Assembly (NCBI GenBank): GCA_033065855.1 | Contig: JAVXUO010001677.1 | Span: forward strand, 496,001 to 560,000 | Origin: Escallonia rubra | Taxonomy: Eukaryota; Streptophyta; Magnoliopsida; Escalloniales; Escalloniaceae | Length of the DNA stretch: 64,000 bases | Reading direction: 5' to 3' | Shown here: one piece after another, positions 59,735-64,000 of the stretch | Numbering within the stretch: position 1 is the first letter of the stretch | Layout: each line of letters begins with the position of its first letter | The notes under the pieces: model-generated | Told to the model about the DNA's origin: nothing | The model's input: only the letters and a program-made list of their open reading frames with translations | Database searches by the model: none | Made by a program: the position numbers and the translations under genes

Positions 59735-60145
59735 CCAAAAAGAGAATCGAAAACCCAGGAGCGCGAATCTAATGACAAGACTGTCAAGGTTCGTTCTCCT
59801 TCTTTGTCATCACAACCATATGCCCTGTACTTCGTACTTCATGCTTCGTACACAAACTTAGACTTGATCTCCATTCGTTCCACGCATCAGACTTTTGAGC
59901 ATTTGGTTGTAATTAGCATTTTTCTCGTCTGTTTGTTTTTGTAATGGTTAGGTTTCTGCTATGTTGTTCGAAATTTCGATATCTCAATTTAATAGGACAC
60001 AAGGGAGTTCAGATTGAGCGGGACTGCTCGTAGATAGTTTGTAGACAAAGCTGACATGAAAAGTTTTCATTGCTATATCCACCACATTTGGAAATCTATA
60101 GAAACGATTATCGTTAATCTTTGTTGTGATGGTGATTGATATGAT
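59735..60145 (+). repeat. Duplicated segment, copy 1
   Basis: Matches 62795-63275 in the same orientation through AGCCAAAAAGAGAA, GACAAGACTG-CAAGGTT, TCACAACCATATGCCCTG, TTAGGTTT, ATAGTTTGT and CATTTGGAAAT. In this copy ATGACAAGACTGTCAAG is followed by GTTCGT, which could be a short first exon with a splice donor, but no downstream exon of a known protein is found. Confidence 0.6.
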
Positions 60146-61148
60146 GTGGTGTAATGGTTTGCCCAAATCTAATCAGGGGTATAGGTTTATTAATGTATGG
60201 GGCCATGTAATGTCTGTCACACAGTTGTAATGAAGTTTTTATGCGGTTTGGACTGCATACTACATTAGGACTATGCAATTGGTAATTGGGGAATAACGAT
60301 AACAAAGCTATGATTGTAAATTTTTGCTTCTTTAGTTAGTGGCGCATGAACGGTTCCAGGGTGAAAGAATTTACCAATTTTAGTACTTAAAAGAACCAAC
60401 ACTCTGAGCAACAAATTTCAGAAAATTTTGGATGATTGTGTTAATTTCAGATTAGAACGACTTTGTATTATTGGAGCTTCCTTACCACAAACTATTTTGA
60501 GTCAATCAGTGGTACATACCTTTCTTTTCCCTTTATCTCTGTACGTCGTCGGACAATTTCTCGCGCAACTGAAAAGATATAGTCCTAGAAAAGAGAAAGA
60601 AAATAAATGTCGGTGGGATGGAGAAAAATGAGAAGCGCATGTACATACATCTCTACAAGATAGTCAAGGACATCTTATTTTGTACTCACATAATAGAAAG
60701 AAACTTGAAACCTTTGCGAAAGTGTTCCTGTAGTTGTGAAGATCTTAACATCAGCATCAATGGTAAAAAAGTAAATGTAGAAAGAAATCACAAACCAGTT
60801 TGATGTTGCATCATTAACTTTCTGTATCAACTAATACAGATACGAGAGTGGGATGATATAACATATGAATCAGTAGGGCACACTTTGATGCACTTTGTTG
60901 TTCCTTTACGCATTCTTTACTAATAATCCGCAAATACTGTTATTTCATTGCCATTGTCATTGTGATTCTTAGTTTACAAACCATACCCTCTTAGGTTTTC
61001 AAATTTGAAGTTCTAGTCTTTACCTCTAATTTGATCAATTCCTTTACCTTTTTTTTTCTTTCTTCCCCTTTTCTTATTTCTGGCCAAAAAGAAAAGATAA
61101 ATCCTAAAAGGTTACACGAAAATGTCACTAATCGTGCCCATCATAAAC
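60146..61148. other. Intergenic sequence, nothing recognised
   Basis: Two short plus-strand frames (60428-60631 and 60618-60803) overlap but show no known domain. No repeat boundary found. Confidence 0.45.
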
Positions 61149-61163
61149 GCTAGGTAGCCAAGT

Positions 61164-61435
61164 TTTTTTTTGGGTAAATAAAAGGCTGGACCGTAAGGTT
61201 CTAATCTAACCGGCAGGGAGTATTGCACCTCGGGGACATACAAGGCCGCTACATACATCTGAGCCCCTGATTCCTGCACCTATGTCGGGGTCGAAGCGCA
61301 CAAGGACCCGTGTGTGGAGCACATGCAGGGCGATGACGTAAGTTTGCCACCAACAAGTGCGACAGATAGGATTCGAACCCAGGTGAAAAACCTGGATTGG
61401 AATTCCGGGGACCGCTGAACCAACCCTTGTTGGTT
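61164..61435 (-). mobile_element. Complete tRNA-derived SINE
   Basis: Flanked by a perfect 15-bp target duplication GCTAGGTAGCCAAGT (61149-61163 and 61436-61450). On the minus strand the 5' end carries an A box (TGGTTCAGCGG, 61412-61422) and a perfect B box (GGGTTCGAATCC, 61369-61380), the internal polymerase III promoter. It ends in a short A-run (T-run at about 61163-61170 on the plus strand). The 272-bp body has no coding capacity and would depend on a LINE for movement. Perfect duplications suggest a fairly young insertion. Confidence 0.93.
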
Positions 61436-61495
61436 GCTAGGTAGCCAAGTGCGGAACGGATATGGGCTGGCCGAGGTAGAATGATTCTCAATTTC

Positions 61496-62530
61496 TTGAG
61501 GTGTCAAAGGGGCGGGCTTGGGCCAGCCCAGCCCGAGCCCAGAGGGCTAGAAAACGGGGTCGGGCCAAACAGGGCTTCGGGCCCAAAAAAAAACAGGCCC
61601 GGCCCAAAGTTGGGAAATCCAAGCCCTATCCAAGCCCAAGCCCAAGCCCTAGGCCCTAATTTTAGGGTCGGGCCCAGGCCTTTTTTCTTTATATATATAT
61701 TCTTATTTTGTGTTGCAAAAATACTATCAGATGAAATAGATTTTTTGATAGACCCTCCTCTAATGCGGGCTTGGGACCGGTTGCTTGTAATTTTGAAAAA
61801 CAAGAATGATTAACATTTGATTAGTTAAGCATTTTCATCTAATCCATCTGCTCCTAATTTCTCTTATGAAACATTTTGCATTTTCTCTTGACAATTTCAC
61901 TTAATTTCATATTACTGCTTTTTGTTATCTAAACTCAACAATCGATACCTATAAGGCTACAAAACTTTTTCCAATGATATCTTTAAAAATTTCACTCAAA
62001 CATATCTCTAGCTTTGCATTTTACGTAATATTAGGTATCTCATTAGAAGCATGCATCATTAGACTATTTTTACTATGAACTTTTCCGTACTTTTTAGAGT
62101 TATGTTCCCCATTTCTATTACCTAAATTGTATTGTTTCTAGTTCCTAGACAAACAAAGATATATCTTCTCTTTATAATTCCATGAAACTAGTACAAAAGA
62201 GGATTGCAAGTAAAATTTGATAAAGAAGTAGAAACCATCATCATGAGCTGAAAAAAAATGTGCATGTCCAAAAAGTTTTAAAAAAAGAAAAAAAAAAGAT
62301 ATATATATATAGAGAGAGAGAGAGAGAGGCATGAGAAAGAATGAGAAATAAAAAAAAAGTGACTTAAAATGGTTTATGGCCAGATTTAGAGTCAAGGGCC
62401 TGGACTAGAATAGGGCCAAAAAAAGGGCCTAAAAGAGGGCGGGGGCCGGGCCTGACCCGGGCCTTTTTAGGGCCGGGCCGGGCTTTTTTGAAAATTTTCA
62501 TGATCTGGCCCTACTCTTTTGACATCTCTA
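61496..62530. mobile_element. Non-autonomous hAT element rich in GGGCC motifs
   Basis: Ends TTGAGGTGTCAAA and (reverse complement) TAGAGATGTCAAA, with a perfect 8-bp duplication TCAATTTC (61488-61495 and 62531-62538). The subterminal zones are arrays of GGGCC/GGCCC motifs, as in hAT elements that carry repeated transposase-binding motifs near their ends. The interior is AT-rich with a (TA)/(GA) microsatellite at about 62300-62328. No transposase. Confidence 0.92.
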
Positions 62531-62559
62531 TCAATTTCTCTTCAATTGCCATTTACTGT

Positions 62560-62581
62560 CCCCCCCCCCCCCCCCCCCCCC
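62560..62581. repeat. Poly-C tract followed by (CA)n
   Basis: A run of 22 C, followed by a CA-rich tract up to about 62614. Such long C runs are prone to length error in assemblies. Confidence 0.9.
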
Positions 62582-62794
62582 AATACCCACACACACACTC
62601 ACACACACACACACTTCCTCCTACAGGAATTTTGCAGAATTTTAAGGTTGAATACTTCTCGCCTTGTATCTAACATGCTAACAGAAGCAAACATAGCATC
62701 CAATTCACAAGACACCGCGGAGCAAAATCAACAGCCACCACCGAAGTTACAAGTATACTGTGGAGCCTCTAGTCTAGTTTCTAGTAGGTTTTAG

Positions 62795-63275
62795 CCAAAA
62801 AGAGAACCGAGAACCTCAAGAGCGCGATTCTAGCGACAAGACTGACAAGGTTTGTTCTTCTTCTTCTTCTTCACTGCTGTATTTCAGGTTGTCGTCACAA
62901 CCATATGCCCTGCACTTCATATGCACTTATTATGGATAGCATAAAAGAGTCTGCTGATTGATCTCAACTCCTTGAGCGAACAAATGTTAGTACTTGTTTG
63001 TAATTGGCATTTTGCCGCGTGTTTGTTTATGTCACAGTTAGGTTTGACTATGCTGTTGGAATGCTCAATATCTCATTGTGAGCACAAAATAGAGTTCAGA
63101 TTGAATCGGTTGGGGCACTCACACTGCTTGTGGATAGTTTGTGGACACATTTGATCTTAAAGTTCTCATGGTTATATCAATTACATTTGGAAATCCAATA
63201 CAAATGATTATGTGGGGTGTGGCGTTTCCCAGAGCCACTACAGTAAATCTTTGCTGCCATGGTGATAGATATGGT
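62795..63275 (+). repeat. Duplicated segment, copy 2
   Basis: Second copy of 59735-60145, 3.06 kb away in direct orientation. It lacks the ATG seen in copy 1 (TAGCGACAAGACTGACAAG instead) and has an extra CTT repeat and a segment around 62870-62890. Both point to independent drift after duplication. Confidence 0.6.
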
Positions 63276-64000
63276 TGTTATATATGGAATTTGACGTGAA
63301 GGGTGTGTGTGTGGACTCTAAACTCAAGAGGGAAAAGTACAAAATACAATTGCACGATAAAGAATAATCTCGGCAATGGACTCAAGAAAAACCTATCCCC
63401 TTGATACGATGCCCAATCACTAGAATTGAAATTGGCGAACGGACTTGAAGAAAATCTATCCCCATGTACAATGGCCAATCACTAAAGAATTGAAGAGCGC
63501 ATTTTCTCTAGTTCTCTCGCCCTACCAAAGGACTCACTTAGGAACTAAACAGAAAAGCACTTAAAAAAAAAAATTCGGAAAGTTTAAAGAGAAAAGAATT
63601 TGAAATTGCATTCAGTCACAAAGTGAAATTTGGAACTTGACTTAAATAGGCCATGAAATGGTGCTTAAGCATCCTTAATAGAGAGACACATCCCTCCATG
63701 AAAATGGCTGCTAAAATTTGGAAAAACCCACTATAGTGCAAAAATAAGGGCTAGAAATAACATAATGGCTAGCCACCGTCGGATCAGTGCTACTGAATCA
63801 AGACAGTGGTGCTGATCCTATTGTTTCTGAACCTGGCTTGTACCGGATCATTGCCACCGGTCCACTGCTGATCCCAACCTCAATAGGTTTAGTTATTTTG
63901 AAAGTTTAAACTGTATTGAAGTTTTTTTTAATATCTTTCTTCTTTTCTCTATACTTATCTAGAAGAACCAAAAGAGAAAAATTTAACTAGAAGCTCCTCC
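63276..64000. other. Intergenic sequence at right edge, nothing recognised
   Basis: Contains a local direct repeat: GAAAAACCTATCCCC...CCAATCACTAGAATTGAA near 63388-63428 and GAAAATCTATCCCC...CCAATCACTAAAGAATTGAA near 63450-63495, unit about 60 bp. No gene or element boundary recognised before the window ends. Confidence 0.45.

Noticed and set aside
61481-61813. Overlapping 100-codon frames on both strands at the hAT end
   Set aside because: Produced by GGGCC motif arrays of the transposon end. Repetitive Gly/Pro content only.

Overview
This is a gene-poor, repeat-rich stretch of a flowering-plant nuclear genome, probably a eudicot (my inference). Reasons: one host gene with seven coding exons over 13 kb whose product matches plant TAD2, nested plant-type transposons (copia LTR element, L1 and RTE LINEs, Mutator-like, hAT, Tourist and Stowaway elements, tRNA-type SINEs), many microsatellites and overall AT-richness. 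No bacterial operon, CRISPR array or rRNA gene is visible.

Layout. 1-5622: the 3' part of a broken Ty1/copia element that runs off the left edge, with its 3' LTR (4021-5622) split by a Tourist-like element. 6290-7536: a probable Ogre/Tat-type LTR remnant. 7537-14262: mostly unassignable, with a hAT end at 11.0-11.2 kb and a repeat of unknown class (11.7-13.4 kb) holding a Tourist MITE. 14273-15675: a Pack-MULE with a 9-bp target duplication that captured a piece of a chloroplast Hsp70 gene. 15.7-20.5 kb: a foldback hairpin, another Tourist MITE, microsatellites and a possible LINE tail.

21203-35470 (minus strand): the host gene, a tRNA adenosine-34 deaminase (TAD2). Seven coding exons with consistent splice phases give a 194-residue protein carrying the HAE and PCxxC zinc/catalytic motifs. 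A probable untranslated first exon lies at about 35.3-35.47 kb. Its large introns hold RTE LINE fragments, a 31-bp minisatellite, a 260-bp tandem duplication and Stowaway-like pieces.

35513-41630: an apparently complete, potentially autonomous Mutator-like element (MULE). It has a perfect 9-bp target duplication, near-identical terminal repeats, an open mudrA-type transposase (DDE, SWIM, CCHC knuckle, with a predicted second exon coding an Ala/Ser/Thr repeat) and a convergent second gene for a small GRF-zinc-finger protein with a C-terminal membrane segment. Its left end lies about 40 bp from the TAD2 leader, so the two transcription units are head to head.

42035-49352: a decayed L1 LINE split by a second-family MULE (44050-45602) and by another copy of the unknown repeat (47850-49084). 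50106-51269: a non-autonomous MULE whose ends match the autonomous element, so that element may mobilise it. 54313-55423: a Stowaway/mariner-like element. 56923-57906 and 61496-62530: two non-autonomous hAT elements with perfect 8-bp duplications. 61164-61435: a complete tRNA-derived SINE with a 15-bp duplication. 59.7 and 62.8 kb: two copies of a roughly 450-bp sequence that look like an old tandem duplication.

The most notable items are the two-gene MULE and its position against the TAD2 promoter, the related non-autonomous copies, and the Hsp70 Pack-MULE. All coordinates and splice models come from reading the sequence; no database search was run.
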